DNA of 64,000 bases, taken from Phycisphaerales bacterium (lineage in GTDB: Bacteria; Planctomycetota; Phycisphaerae; Tepidisphaerales; Tepidisphaeraceae). Position numbers and translations under genes: made by a program. The stretch lies in the NCBI GenBank assembly GCA_020847545.1, contig JADLBV010000004.1, forward strand, positions 1 through 64,000, given 5' to 3'. Below the pieces are notes generated by a model. That model ran no database searches and was not told the origin of the DNA. It saw nothing but the letters and a program-made list of their open reading frames with translations. Shown one piece after another: positions 52,700 to 61,935 of this stretch. Position 1 is the stretch's first letter, and every line of letters starts with the position of its first letter.

Positions 52700-53743
52700 A
52701 TGAGCCCGACCATACAGGACATTGCCGACCACGCGGGAGTCTCCAGCTCCACGGTTTCGCGCGTCCTGAGCGTCAAGCACCGTTCGCTGATCTCCAAGGC
52801 CAGCAGCGACCGGGTGATGAAGGCGGTCAGGGAATTGCGGTATCGGCCCAATTACGCGGCCCGCGCGCTGGCGACCGGGCGGACGAACATGGTCGCCTTC
52901 TGGTCTCCTGATTTTCGTGCCCCCTTCGCCAACAAAGTCGCCCATCAGATGCACCGGCTGCTCAAGGACCATGGGTATGAAACCATCATGAGCGAGTTGA
53001 GCGCCTTAAAGGACAAACCCTTTGGCGATGCGGGGCTGGCTCAATGGAAAGTGGATGGGATCATTATCAACTCCGGCGGTTCGTGGCTGAACACCTATCC
53101 CCAGGCCTCCGCATCGCGGGAGACGCCTATCATCCGCATCAGCACCGAAGATGATGCGGCCACTGATCTGGTGTTGATTGATTTGCTCACGCCCTCGCTC
53201 CAGGCGGTTCGGTCCCTGGTGGATCAGGGCCGACAGCGTATCGCCCACATGCTGACCGGTTCCACGGAATATCCTTCAGGTCGATACAAGGCGTATCTGG
53301 ATGCGATGGCCGAGGCGTCGCGCCGGCCGGAATTGATCCGAATCACCCTGGGTACGCGGCCGGAATCGCGCGAGGCGGTCAAAGAGCATGTAAAGGAACA
53401 TGGATGCCCTGATGCCATTTTTTGCGCCAATGATGAAATCGCGATCGGGGCCTATCGTGGCCTGCGTGACATGGGGATTCGGATTCCCGACGATGTGGCG
53501 CTGGTGGGGTGTGACGGGATTGAAGAGACGGAATATCTGGACACCCCCATCTCCACCATCGTCCAGCCGGTCCAACGGATGTGCGAGGAGGCCTGGCGGC
53601 TGCTGCACGACCGCCTTGAACGGCCGGAGGAACCGCTGCAAAAGGTGCGGCTGGAAGCGGTGTGGACCAGAAGGGACTCCTCGGAAATGGGGGCTTTTGG
53701 AAATCCACAATCAAACACCAAAGGAGGTGGAGGGACGAAATGA
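52700..53743 (+). CDS. LacI-family transcriptional regulator
   Basis: 347 residues. N-terminal helix-turn-helix TIQDIADHAGVSSSTVSRVLS (about 4-24) and hinge helix YAARALATG, then a periplasmic-binding-protein-like effector domain (about 60-335) with AIFCANDEIAIGAYRGLRDMGIRIPDDVALVGCDGIE, the usual GalR/LacI string. It starts 16 bases after the preceding gene, so it is in the same operon and likely autoregulated through the operator at 48877-48890. The effector is probably a breakdown product of the glycan processed by its neighbours. Confidence 0.93.
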   Translation: MSPTIQDIADHAGVSSSTVSRVLSVKHRSLISKASSDRVMKAVRELRYRPNYAARALATGRTNMVAFWSPDFRAPFANKVAHQMHRLLKDHGYETIMSELSALKDKPFGDAGLAQWKVDGIIINSGGSWLNTYPQASASRETPIIRISTEDDAATDLVLIDLLTPSLQAVRSLVDQGRQRIAHMLTGSTEYPSGRYKAYLDAMAEASRRPELIRITLGTRPESREAVKEHVKEHGCPDAIFCANDEIAIGAYRGLRDMGIRIPDDVALVGCDGIEETEYLDTPISTIVQPVQRMCEEAWRLLHDRLERPEEPLQKVRLEAVWTRRDSSEMGAFGNPQSNTKGGGGTK

Positions 53744-53852
53744 ATTGTGATCAAGAATTGTTTGTCCCGCCGGTGTCGGCGGGCGAGTTGGTTGGAAGTT
53801 TTGGTTTTTTGCCCTGGGCCGCATGTCGCGGCACACGGCGAAGGGAGATGCA

Positions 53853-54449
53853 ATGAAAGCGATCAAGAAAATGGTTGTGGCGGGCGTTCTGGGCGCATTT
53901 GCCATGGTGGCGAGCAATGCCAGCGCGGTGGTTTTAGGTCCGAATCTGATCGCCAATGGCGGCGACTTTGAATCGGGCACAACATCGGGCTGGAATGCTG
54001 ATGCGGCAATCACTCTTTCCGTCAGCAACGATACGCCGGATGCTTCGTCATATAGCCTTAAAGGCACCATGACGCCACAAGGAGGCGTCAATTATGGGAT
54101 GTCGCATCTTGTTGATAGCCATACGTTTGGCGGCAACTACTACTTGGATTTTGACTTTAAGCTTATCGGGGGTGGTTCCTTCTATGCCAATGTGGTTCCG
54201 AATTCGGGGTCGGCATTTGCGGATTTTGTCAGTGGATCAGCTGGTGCCTGGCATCACTACTCGTATGGCCCAATAGCAGCGCCCCTTGGAGCGACGTCAT
54301 GGGCTTATGTCGGCATCTACCCACTCAATACCGGTGAGTTCTATATAGACAACTACTCCCTTCGGCAGGAGGTAGTCCCTGAACCGGCGTCGATGGCGTT
54401 GTTTGGATTGCCGGCGCTGGCCATGTGCCTGCGTCGTCGCCGAAAGTAA
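53853..54449 (+). CDS. PEP-CTERM surface protein
   Basis: 198 residues with a signal peptide ending in SNASA and a beta-sandwich-like middle (NLIANGGDFESG, TSGWN, FYIDNYSLRQE) as in carbohydrate-binding-module-like PEP-CTERM proteins. The C-terminus VPEPASMALFGLPALAMCLRRRRK is split into PEP, hydrophobic helix and Arg-rich tail, the exosortase sorting signal. Ribosome binding site aagggag lies before ATG 53853. No exosortase gene is in the window. Placement within the glycosidase locus suggests it binds the same polysaccharide or anchors the system. Confidence 0.88.
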   Translation: MKAIKKMVVAGVLGAFAMVASNASAVVLGPNLIANGGDFESGTTSGWNADAAITLSVSNDTPDASSYSLKGTMTPQGGVNYGMSHLVDSHTFGGNYYLDFDFKLIGGGSFYANVVPNSGSAFADFVSGSAGAWHHYSYGPIAAPLGATSWAYVGIYPLNTGEFYIDNYSLRQEVVPEPASMALFGLPALAMCLRRRRK

Positions 54450-54475
54450 TCGCGGTGTTGTTTGATGTAATCCTG

Positions 54476-54502
54476 ACCTTCCCCACCCAAAATGGGGAAG
54501 GT
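54476..54502 (+). terminator. Terminator after the PEP-CTERM gene
   Basis: Perfect 10-bp stem (54476-54485 with 54493-54502) followed by tatttt. Confidence 0.8.
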
Positions 54503-54515
54503 TATTTTGTAGTTT

Positions 54516-54555
54516 CCGCCCCGCGGACCAATTGACGAAATGGTCCGCGGGGCGG
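54516..54555. repeat. 15-bp GC-rich perfect palindrome
   Basis: Arms 54516-54530 and 54541-54555 around a 10-base centre, just after the terminator and 12 bases before the next gene. It could be an operator, an mRNA hairpin or a second terminator. Confidence 0.65.
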
Positions 54556-54566
54556 ACCCTGCGTGC

Positions 54567-56666
54567 ATGGAGATGAACGTGAACGATTCATTCAAACCTG
54601 TTTCTCGACCGGCCGCTTGGTATGCCCTTCGCCGCACGCTGCCTCTTTGGTCGTTTGAGGAAAATCTTCGGGAACTGATCGACTATCTGCCCCGATATGG
54701 TGTGGATGAATTGATCGTCAAGGTGGATACGGAGGAATTCAGCCACGGCCAGGTGCCGCTGAAATGGTTGGAGGCATATGTACCCCACCTGCATCGCATC
54801 CGTGAGGAGATGAACAAGCTGGGGATCGTCTATTCCCTCAACCCGTGGATCACATTCGGACATGCCGATCGGGGGCGCGATGGGTCGGCCGTCATTCCCG
54901 GTCTCCAGACCTGCGTCGGCCATGATGGAGCGGAATGCACCTGCTGCGCCTGTCCGCTTTGCCCGCAATGGCGGGATCACACCGCGCGGCTCTGGACACT
55001 CTACGCACAGACCAAACCCCATGTGCTGTGGGTGGAGGATGACATTCGCACCTTCAACCACGCGCCGGTTCTGCTGGGGTGTTTTTGTCCCAAGCACCTG
55101 CAACATTTTGGCCGACTGGTGAACGCCGAGGTGTCGCGGGAGGAGTTGGTGAAGGCGATTTATCGGCCGGGCGAGCCGCATCCTTGGCGCAAGGCCTTTC
55201 TGGACATGCAGGGACGGATCATGGTCGATGTCGTTGCCCAGCTTGCCAGGACGGTTCACAAAACCTCGCCAGCAACGTGCATGGGCCTGATGAGCAGCGG
55301 CCCGCGCACGCATTGCATGGAAGGAAGGCGCTGGAACGAATTCGCCACGGCATTGGCCGATGGGCAGCCCCTTTATAGCCGCCCACCCATGGGCAATTAC
55401 AACGAGGATTCGCCGCGTGGATTTTATTATTCCCATGACTCGATCAAACTGACGCGCCATTGTCTGCCCAAGGGGGCCATTGACCAGACCGAAGTCGAAA
55501 GCTGGCCTTTCACCCTCTATTCCAAGAGCATCAAGTTCACCTTCGTGGAGATGGCGATTTCATTCGCCTTCGGCAGCGCCGGGCTGACGATGAACCTGTT
55601 CGACCACGCCGGCACGCCAATGGAGATGGAACCGCAAATGGGCCAGATGCTCGGCCGGGTCAAGCCCTATCTGAACGCGCTGGCCGGGCGATCACAACTG
55701 CCGGGAACCTATCGCGGTGTGCGGATGCTTTATGATTCGCGCGAAAGTTATTTCAAGCGGATGATCCCCAATGCCTGGTACGAGGATTTGGCCGCCGATG
55801 GGCATGGCATGATGTGCGCGTTGGAAAGTCACGGCATCCCGACCACCTATGATGAGTCGGCCGTGACTTGCGCCACCGGACAAACCATTCGGGCGCTCGA
55901 TGATTCGGCCATCCGACAACTGTTAAGCGGCGGCAAGGGGTTGTTTCTGGATGGCATGGCGGCGGCCGTGCTGGCCGAGCGTGGATTTTCCGACCTGATC
56001 GGCCTCAAACAGATTGATCCGCCCCGATCCATGGATCTGTGGCCGGATAAACCCTTCAGCGCCGAGGAATTTTTCAATCCCGATTTCGGCGGCGCGGACA
56101 AGATGTTTTTGACCCTCACGCTTCCTTCCCTTGGCGTTCATCGCGTGGCGGCCCGTCTGCGGCCGCGCGATGAGGCGCAAATTGTCAGCAAGATCGTGGA
56201 CCCGGATGGGCGGCGTCATGATGTCTTTTCATATGCCTATGAAAATCAACTTGGAGGACGGGTTTTTGTTCATGCCCTGGACATGAAGGCTTCCTATGGC
56301 ATTTCATATCATCATCCGTTTCGCGCAACACAACTGCACCATGCCGTCAACTGGCTGGCGCGGGGAGAGGCCCCGTTTCTGGTGCGGGGGGATGGTGTCT
56401 ACCCGCTGGCGTTCCGAAAAGATTGCCAGGAGGGTGTGCTTCTGGGACTGTTCAACCTGAGTTTGGACCCATGGCCGGCGGTGGAATTCTCCGTTGGGGA
56501 TGTCCGCCCCATCGGTCAATTTGAACGGCTGACACCACAGGGCGAATGGATTCACGATCCGGCCATCAAAATCACAACCGGCAAAACCGGCGCTGTAACC
56601 GTCCAAGTGAATCAGGCAATCCCATTTGAGCAGCCGCTGTTTCTGTGGGGAAAATGGCAGGCATAA
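54567..56666 (+). CDS. Putative glycoside hydrolase, large two-part protein
   Basis: 699 residues without a signal peptide. The N-terminal half looks like a TIM-barrel glycosidase: LPLWSFEENLRELIDYLPRYGVDEL, SLNPWITFGHADRG, VLWVEDDIRTFNH, and FVEMAISFAFGSAGLTMNLFDH. A cysteine-rich insert follows LQTC (CTCCACPLCPQW), perhaps metal-binding. The second half (about 380-530) has a GATase-like fold as in beta-galactosidase trimerisation domains (DDSAIRQLLSGGKGLFLDGMAA), then a beta-rich tail. I do not recognise the exact family. ATG 54567 is a guess; GTG 54579 has the better-spaced ggag. It is probably co-regulated with the glycan genes. Confidence 0.6.
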   Translation: MEMNVNDSFKPVSRPAAWYALRRTLPLWSFEENLRELIDYLPRYGVDELIVKVDTEEFSHGQVPLKWLEAYVPHLHRIREEMNKLGIVYSLNPWITFGHADRGRDGSAVIPGLQTCVGHDGAECTCCACPLCPQWRDHTARLWTLYAQTKPHVLWVEDDIRTFNHAPVLLGCFCPKHLQHFGRLVNAEVSREELVKAIYRPGEPHPWRKAFLDMQGRIMVDVVAQLARTVHKTSPATCMGLMSSGPRTHCMEGRRWNEFATALADGQPLYSRPPMGNYNEDSPRGFYYSHDSIKLTRHCLPKGAIDQTEVESWPFTLYSKSIKFTFVEMAISFAFGSAGLTMNLFDHAGTPMEMEPQMGQMLGRVKPYLNALAGRSQLPGTYRGVRMLYDSRESYFKRMIPNAWYEDLAADGHGMMCALESHGIPTTYDESAVTCATGQTIRALDDSAIRQLLSGGKGLFLDGMAAAVLAERGFSDLIGLKQIDPPRSMDLWPDKPFSAEEFFNPDFGGADKMFLTLTLPSLGVHRVAARLRPRDEAQIVSKIVDPDGRRHDVFSYAYENQLGGRVFVHALDMKASYGISYHHPFRATQLHHAVNWLARGEAPFLVRGDGVYPLAFRKDCQEGVLLGLFNLSLDPWPAVEFSVGDVRPIGQFERLTPQGEWIHDPAIKITTGKTGAVTVQVNQAIPFEQPLFLWGKWQA

Positions 56667-56740
56667 GCCGTTACCATGATGCGCCCACTTTCTGACCAGA
56701 AGCTCTATTCGTATATTGCTGGCGATACAAGGAGCAATAT

Positions 56741-58048
56741 ATGACGGATCAGGTTGCGTTGACGACGTTCAAGGTGGATGTCACCCCGCCGGTGGGGGGA
56801 TATTTGTGCGGGGGGTTGCATGTGCAGTCGGTGGCGGTGGGGGTGGAAACACCATTGTATCTGAGGGGAGTGGTGGTGTCGGCGAATGGGAGCCGGTACA
56901 TCCTGGCGGGGATCGATTATTGCTATCTGGTGGGACGGTCGCAGCGTCGGTTGGTTGAGGCGCTGGCGGCGGGGGCCAAGGTGTCGGCCGATCAGGTGTC
57001 GTTGCACAGCAACCATGTGCATGATGCGCCCTTGATTGATGAAGAGGCGCACGAGCGGATCGAACGGCTGGTCGGTGAGCGGATTCACGATGAGGATTAT
57101 TTTTCAGACGTGCTGAAACGGACAACCGAGGCGGTTGAGAATGCCTTGAAAAGCAGGCCGCGCGAGGTGGGGGGGATCGGTTTTGCCTCCCATGCGGTCA
57201 GCCAATTCGCCGGCACCCGGCGGGTATTGGAGCCGGATGGAAGCTGCAAGATTCGCTGGAGCGTCTGTCAGGATGCGGCAATCCGCGACCGACCCGAAGG
57301 GTTGATCGACCCGATGTTGAATCAGATCGTTTTTTATGATCATCAGCAGGTGCCGATGGTCTGCTTGAATTTTTATGCCTCCCATCCGCAGGTGTCCGAT
57401 AGACGGCGGATGATTTCGGCCGATACGATAGGGGTGGCGATGGATTTGTTTGAGAAGTCGCACCCGGAGATTTTCCCGATCTATTTCACGGGGTGCGCGG
57501 GAGATATCACGGCCGGAAAATACACCACTCTGGACCGCCCCCGCAACCGGCTGGTGTTTGGGGTTCGGCTGTATGATGCGATGCAGGAGGCGCTGGCCAA
57601 GGCTCGGCCGGGGCCGGTGGGGCGGGTGCGATGGGATCAGCGGGTGTTTGAGGTTCCGCTGAGCCAAATCGAACAGAACGAGGCGCATTTTCAGGCGATC
57701 ATCCGCGGCGAGGGACCATTTGGCCCCAGATACCTCGCGGCGATGAAATTGCAGCGGTTGGAAGAGAATTTGATGCGTTATCCGTATCGAATCGACCTGA
57801 TGCGGTTTGGCGAGATCGGGATTTTATTGCTCCCCTCCGAGATGGTGGTGGAATATCAACTGTACGCCAAATCCCATTTTCGCGGCCGACTGGCGGTGGC
57901 GGCATATGGTGACAGCTTCTTGAAATATATCGCCACGGATGAAGCATTCGATCAGGGTGGATACGAAGTTGATCCGAGGTGGACGGAAGTCAGCAAGGGA
58001 ATCGAGGCGATCATCAAGCCGGAGTTGGACCGGGTGTTGAACGGGTAG
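56741..58048 (+). CDS. Neutral/alkaline ceramidase-like hydrolase
   Basis: 435-residue protein related to the neutral ceramidase N-terminal domain, common in Planctomycetota. Marks: FKVDVTPPVGGYLCGG (family VDITP), LHSNHVHDAP (His zinc-ligand region), NFYASHPQVS (second His), and IYFTGCAGDITAGKY (family GxxGDxxP). No signal peptide is seen, so it may be cytoplasmic, unlike real ceramidases. Good ribosome binding site aaggagc before ATG 56741. The substrate is unknown; within this locus it may cleave an amide on a glycoconjugate. Confidence 0.78.
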   Translation: MTDQVALTTFKVDVTPPVGGYLCGGLHVQSVAVGVETPLYLRGVVVSANGSRYILAGIDYCYLVGRSQRRLVEALAAGAKVSADQVSLHSNHVHDAPLIDEEAHERIERLVGERIHDEDYFSDVLKRTTEAVENALKSRPREVGGIGFASHAVSQFAGTRRVLEPDGSCKIRWSVCQDAAIRDRPEGLIDPMLNQIVFYDHQQVPMVCLNFYASHPQVSDRRRMISADTIGVAMDLFEKSHPEIFPIYFTGCAGDITAGKYTTLDRPRNRLVFGVRLYDAMQEALAKARPGPVGRVRWDQRVFEVPLSQIEQNEAHFQAIIRGEGPFGPRYLAAMKLQRLEENLMRYPYRIDLMRFGEIGILLLPSEMVVEYQLYAKSHFRGRLAVAAYGDSFLKYIATDEAFDQGGYEVDPRWTEVSKGIEAIIKPELDRVLNG

Positions 58049-58053
58049 TTGAT

Positions 58054-58869
58054 TTACAGTTCCAACGGCCTTGGTTTCCATTTGGGGCATTGCCCAAAAA
58101 ACCGGCAGGGGTTGTTGTAAAAGACGTCGAGGGTTTGTCGTTCATCGTGGCCGCGACGGCGGTATTCCAGCGCGGTGTCGATCAGCATGGAAGGGGATGA
58201 TTCTCCCCAGTCGCTGGCTGAGTTCACGCAGATCATCTCATCGCCGTATTGTTCAAGCAGGTCCACCGCGCGCTGCGGGGTGACTTTGGTGACCGGATAA
58301 ACCGTCAGCCCGCACCAGAAGCCCGCCTCTTTGGCCATTTTGATCGTGTGTTCCTCGCAATGGTCGATCAGCACGCGCCCTGGCCGGATGCGCGGGTCGT
58401 TTTTCAGGATGCTGGTGATGATGGCGGTCCCCTTGTGTTTGTCGTGCAGGTGGGGGGTGTGGATCAGGATCAGTTGATCGTGCCGTGCGGCCAGGTCCAC
58501 CTGTTCCTCAAAAATCGTGATCTCATTGCGGGTGTTCTTGTTCAGGCCGATCTCGCCGATGCCCAATACGCGGGGATGATCAAGCAATGGTGGAATCAGG
58601 TTGATGACCTCGCGCGACAACTCGACATTCTCGGCCTCCTTGGCGTTGATGCAGAGCCACGAAAAATGCTCGATCCCATATCTGGCCGCCCGCAGCGGCT
58701 CCACTTCCAACAGGTGTCGAAAATAATCGGAAAAACTGTCGGCGCTGCTTCGGTCATAGCCGGCCCAGAAGGCGGGTTCGGAGACCGCCACCACCCCCGC
58801 GCGGGCCATGAACTGATAGTCTTCCGTGGTCCGGCTGACACAATGAATGTGTGGGTCGATGTATTTCAT
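58054..58869 (-). CDS. TatD-related metal-dependent hydrolase
   Basis: 271-residue amidohydrolase-fold protein. Metal motifs: DPHIHC at the N-terminus, GIGEIGLNKNT (Glu), ILIHTPHL (His), VLIDHCEE (His), and SASDWGES (Asp) near 220. Family members include DNases and other phosphoesterases. The similarity to EboB-type TatD proteins is noted, but no other ebo genes are here. It overlaps pabB by 4 bases (58866-58869) and is thus translationally coupled to it. Confidence 0.82.
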   Translation of the reverse strand: MKYIDPHIHCVSRTTEDYQFMARAGVVAVSEPAFWAGYDRSSADSFSDYFRHLLEVEPLRAARYGIEHFSWLCINAKEAENVELSREVINLIPPLLDHPRVLGIGEIGLNKNTRNEITIFEEQVDLAARHDQLILIHTPHLHDKHKGTAIITSILKNDPRIRPGRVLIDHCEEHTIKMAKEAGFWCGLTVYPVTKVTPQRAVDLLEQYGDEMICVNSASDWGESSPSMLIDTALEYRRRGHDERQTLDVFYNNPCRFFGQCPKWKPRPLEL

Positions 58870-60062
58870 CTTACGGTCAATCCCAGCGCCTCGAACATCG
58901 CCGCCGCCTTGGTGAGGGTCTCCTGATATTCCTCGGCCGGGTCTGAATCGGCCACGATGCCGCCGCCAACCGGAATGTACACCTTATCATCTTTAACGAT
59001 CATTGTGCGGATGGCGACATTGAGCTGGATCGAACCATCATGGCAAAGACAGCCGATCGCCCCACAATACGCACCCCGTCGAATCCCTTCCAGCTCCTCG
59101 ATGATCTGCATGGCGCGAATCTTGGGCGCGCCGGTGATCGACCCACCGGGGAATGTGGCCGCCAGCAGGTCCACGAAATTGATCTCCGGCCGTAAAATCC
59201 CGCTGATTCCGGCCACACCATGAAAAACGGTGGGGTGGGTTTCAACCCTTCGCGGCTCGCTGACTCGAACAGAACCCGTTTCACACACCCGCCCCAGATC
59301 GTTGCGTTCCAGATCAACGATCATGTTCAATTCGGCCTGATCCTTGATGGACCGCAGCAACGCCTCATCCTCACCAGGCAGTCGCGGCCGGGTTCCTTTG
59401 ATGGGGCGGGTCAGGATGCTCCTTCGGCCATCGGCAGTTGGTTCAACCCGCAAAAACAATTCGGGTGAATTGCACAACAAGGACCAATCATCCGCCAGAA
59501 TGGTTGCGCCATAGCGTGCCGGGAAATGTTTCCGCAATGATTCATCAATCGCCCACACCGATGCGGGCAGAGGCAGCTCAAATCGCTGCGAGAGATTGAC
59601 CTGAAAGACATCCCCCGCGCGGATATACTCCAGGCATCGTTCCACCGCCTGTAAATATCGCCGTCGGTCGAAGGTGCTGTTTAATTCGCCGGAATTGAAC
59701 GTCTGTTTCTCCTGTGGCGCTTGCGGTGTGGATTGGTCCAGATCATCAACCAATCCGAAGGCGAACAACGGCATTTGCAGGTCATCTCGCGCCGATTGGG
59801 GAAGATTTTCAAACAGCCGCCCCAGATCATAGCTCAGATATCCAATCCAACGTCGGTGGGGGCCGGCTTCGGATAGTGCATGTTGTTCCATCCATGCCAG
59901 CGCGGCGAGGGGATCATCCCATTTTCGCACCACACCATTCTTATTTTCCAGCCGCGCCCCATGCCCGCCGCCATAGCCGATCAACACCAACGAAGGCCGA
60001 CCGCCCCCCGACCAAGGCTTAGCCGCATCCCCGTGCAATCGCATGAACCACCCATCAACCAT
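58866..60062 (-). CDS. pabB: Aminodeoxychorismate synthase component I
   Basis: Makes 4-amino-4-deoxychorismate from chorismate for folate. The 398-residue protein has the chorismate-binding core: RAGDVFQVNLSQRFELPL, the PabB signature PIKGTRPR with its catalytic-type lysine (TrpE usually has PIAGTRPR), DLERNDLGRV, HPTVFHGVAGI, TFPGGSITGAPKIRAM and the C-terminal PVGGGIVADSDPAEEYQETLTKA. The N-terminal domain is short. The amidotransferase PabA is not adjacent. Confidence 0.9.
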   Translation of the reverse strand: MVDGWFMRLHGDAAKPWSGGGRPSLVLIGYGGGHGARLENKNGVVRKWDDPLAALAWMEQHALSEAGPHRRWIGYLSYDLGRLFENLPQSARDDLQMPLFAFGLVDDLDQSTPQAPQEKQTFNSGELNSTFDRRRYLQAVERCLEYIRAGDVFQVNLSQRFELPLPASVWAIDESLRKHFPARYGATILADDWSLLCNSPELFLRVEPTADGRRSILTRPIKGTRPRLPGEDEALLRSIKDQAELNMIVDLERNDLGRVCETGSVRVSEPRRVETHPTVFHGVAGISGILRPEINFVDLLAATFPGGSITGAPKIRAMQIIEELEGIRRGAYCGAIGCLCHDGSIQLNVAIRTMIVKDDKVYIPVGGGIVADSDPAEEYQETLTKAAAMFEALGLTVR

Positions 60063-60187
60063 GCAATAAATTGTAATTCAACGCGGCCAATCGTCGATGG
60101 GGCGATGATTCGTTCTTTTCCCATCGGGCACCTTCTGACAGAATGCCAAAAACCGCGTAAGATCACACCGATGGTTCAATTTAGGAA

Positions 60188-61450
60188 ATGGCCTTGCACA
60201 TCCTGCTGATCACCCTCGGCAGCGCCGGCGATGTCCACCCATTCGTGGGGCTGGGGCTGGAACTGCGCCGACGCGGCCATTTTGTGACGCTGGCGACCAA
60301 CGCCCACTTTCAATCCCTGATCGAAAACGCCGGCCTTGCCTTTGCCGAACTGGGGACCGATGAGCAGTTTCACCAATTGATCTCCAATTCGGACCTGTGG
60401 CATCCCATCAAGGGGCTTCGCACCGTCTTTGAAGGGGCGCTGCTGCCGATGATTCGTCCGGTCTTTGACCTGATCGCGCGCGAACGCGCCCGCGAGCCGG
60501 TGCTGGTGGTCTCGCATGGCATCGCCTTTGGGGCGCGTTTTGCCGAAGAGACTTTGCACATCCCCAATATCACCGTGCATCTGGCCCCGTTGGTCTTTCG
60601 CAGTCTGTATCAGCATCCGGTCTATCAGGGGATGCCGATGGCAGATTGGATGCCGCACTGGCTGAAACGCGCCATGTTTCGGCTCTCCGACATGCTGGTG
60701 ATCGAACGGGTGATGCGGCCTCCGGTCAACGCCATCCGCCGAGAGATGAACCTCCCACCTCTCCGGTCGGTGCAGGGGTGGTGGAATTCACCAGGTCGGA
60801 TCATCGGCATGTTCCCCGATTGGTTCGCCCCCATCCAACCCGACTGGCCCGCCCAATTGCGATTGTCAGGATTTCCATTGTTCGACCAGGGGGACCGGCT
60901 TCAACTTCCGGCCGATCTGGAGCAATTTCTCGCCGGAGGCACACCGCCGATTGTCTTTACGGCCGGTTCGGCCATGCGCCACGCCGCCGATTTCTTCCAT
61001 CAATCGGCCATTGCCTGTCAGCGACTGGGCCAACGGGGTTTGCTGATGAGCCGATTTCCTGAACAGATTCCAGCAGACCTTCCGCCGCAAATCCGGCCGG
61101 TGATTTACGCCCCATTCAGCCTGCTGCTCCCCCGATGTGCCGCCTTCGTCCACCACGGCGGCATCGGCACCAGCGCCCAGGGGCTGTCAGCGGGTTTGCC
61201 GACGCTGGTTGTCCCATTAAGCCACGACCAGTTTGACAACGCCGCCCGGTTGGTTCGGCTGGGAACCACCCAAACCCTCCCCCGCAATCGCTATCGCGCC
61301 CCAAAAGTGGCCGCGATGCTGCGACAATTGATAACCGATCCCCATTACACCCAAAGTGCCAGCGCAGCGGCCGGTCGAATGGCCAAAACGAATGGATTGC
61401 ATCTCGCCGCCGATCTGGTGGAACAAAGCATCCCGGCCGTCGATTCGTAG
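60188..61450 (+). CDS. UGT-like glycosyltransferase (GT1)
   Basis: 420-residue GT-B enzyme. The N-terminal ILLITLGSAGDVHPFVGLGLELRRRGH is the macrolide- and sterol-glycosyltransferase start. The nucleotide-sugar site is CAAFVHHGGIGTSAQGLSAGLPTLVVP followed by LSHDQFDNAARL (PSPG-like). The family transfers sugar from a nucleotide donor to lipids or small molecules, as in rhamnolipid RhlB or sterol glucosides; the acceptor is unknown. The ribosome binding site taggaa is weak. Confidence 0.88.
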   Translation: MALHILLITLGSAGDVHPFVGLGLELRRRGHFVTLATNAHFQSLIENAGLAFAELGTDEQFHQLISNSDLWHPIKGLRTVFEGALLPMIRPVFDLIARERAREPVLVVSHGIAFGARFAEETLHIPNITVHLAPLVFRSLYQHPVYQGMPMADWMPHWLKRAMFRLSDMLVIERVMRPPVNAIRREMNLPPLRSVQGWWNSPGRIIGMFPDWFAPIQPDWPAQLRLSGFPLFDQGDRLQLPADLEQFLAGGTPPIVFTAGSAMRHAADFFHQSAIACQRLGQRGLLMSRFPEQIPADLPPQIRPVIYAPFSLLLPRCAAFVHHGGIGTSAQGLSAGLPTLVVPLSHDQFDNAARLVRLGTTQTLPRNRYRAPKVAAMLRQLITDPHYTQSASAAAGRMAKTNGLHLAADLVEQSIPAVDS

Positions 61451-61491
61451 GTACTTGCGGCCAATCCCTTGCACTTTATACTCACCCCACC

Positions 61492-61911
61492 TTGAACCGC
61501 TCACCATTTTATAAGCTGGCGGCCATCCTTTTACCCGCGTTGCTGCTGGCCGGGTGCGTGCGCCGAACACTCTCCATCCAATCCAACCCATCGGGCGCGC
61601 TGGTTCATCTCAATGGCCGCGAGGCCGGTCGAACTCCCATGACCATCGATTTTACCTGGTATGGCGACTACGACGTGCAGGTCCGCAAGGAAGGGTACGA
61701 AACCCTCAAAACCCACGAGTATCTGGTCGCACCGATCTGGCAGTGGGTTCCATTCGATTTCATCTTTGTGATCCTGCCCATTCCCATGCACGATGACCGG
61801 CATCTGACCTACACCCTGGCCCCCAGCACCCAGCCATCCGACCCGGCCGGTCTTCTCGACCGCGCCAGCCAGTTACAAAGCCACCTCGAAGGCCCCGACC
61901 AGTCGCCATAA
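61492..61911 (+). CDS. PEGA-domain lipoprotein
   Basis: 139 residues from a TTG start. Signal peptide with lipobox LLAGC at about residue 22, then a PEGA domain (VRRTLSIQSNPSGALVHLNGREAGRTPMTIDFTWYGDYDVQVRKEGYE) given here in part only: core SNPSGALVHLNG and GRTPMTI. The remaining half contains a hydrophobic WQWVPFDFIFVILPIPM. It is likely an envelope protein of unknown function, 41 bases after the glycosyltransferase gene. Confidence 0.8.
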   Translation: MNRSPFYKLAAILLPALLLAGCVRRTLSIQSNPSGALVHLNGREAGRTPMTIDFTWYGDYDVQVRKEGYETLKTHEYLVAPIWQWVPFDFIFVILPIPMHDDRHLTYTLAPSTQPSDPAGLLDRASQLQSHLEGPDQSP

Positions 61912-61935
61912 CACCCCTCCCCTGCCACCTATCCC

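Noticed and set aside
58054-58869. Part of an ebo (EboA-F) gene set
   Set aside because: The TatD-like protein and the TIM-barrel isomerase at 30.5 kb recall EboB and EboE, but they are 27 kb apart and the prenyltransferase and other ebo genes are absent.
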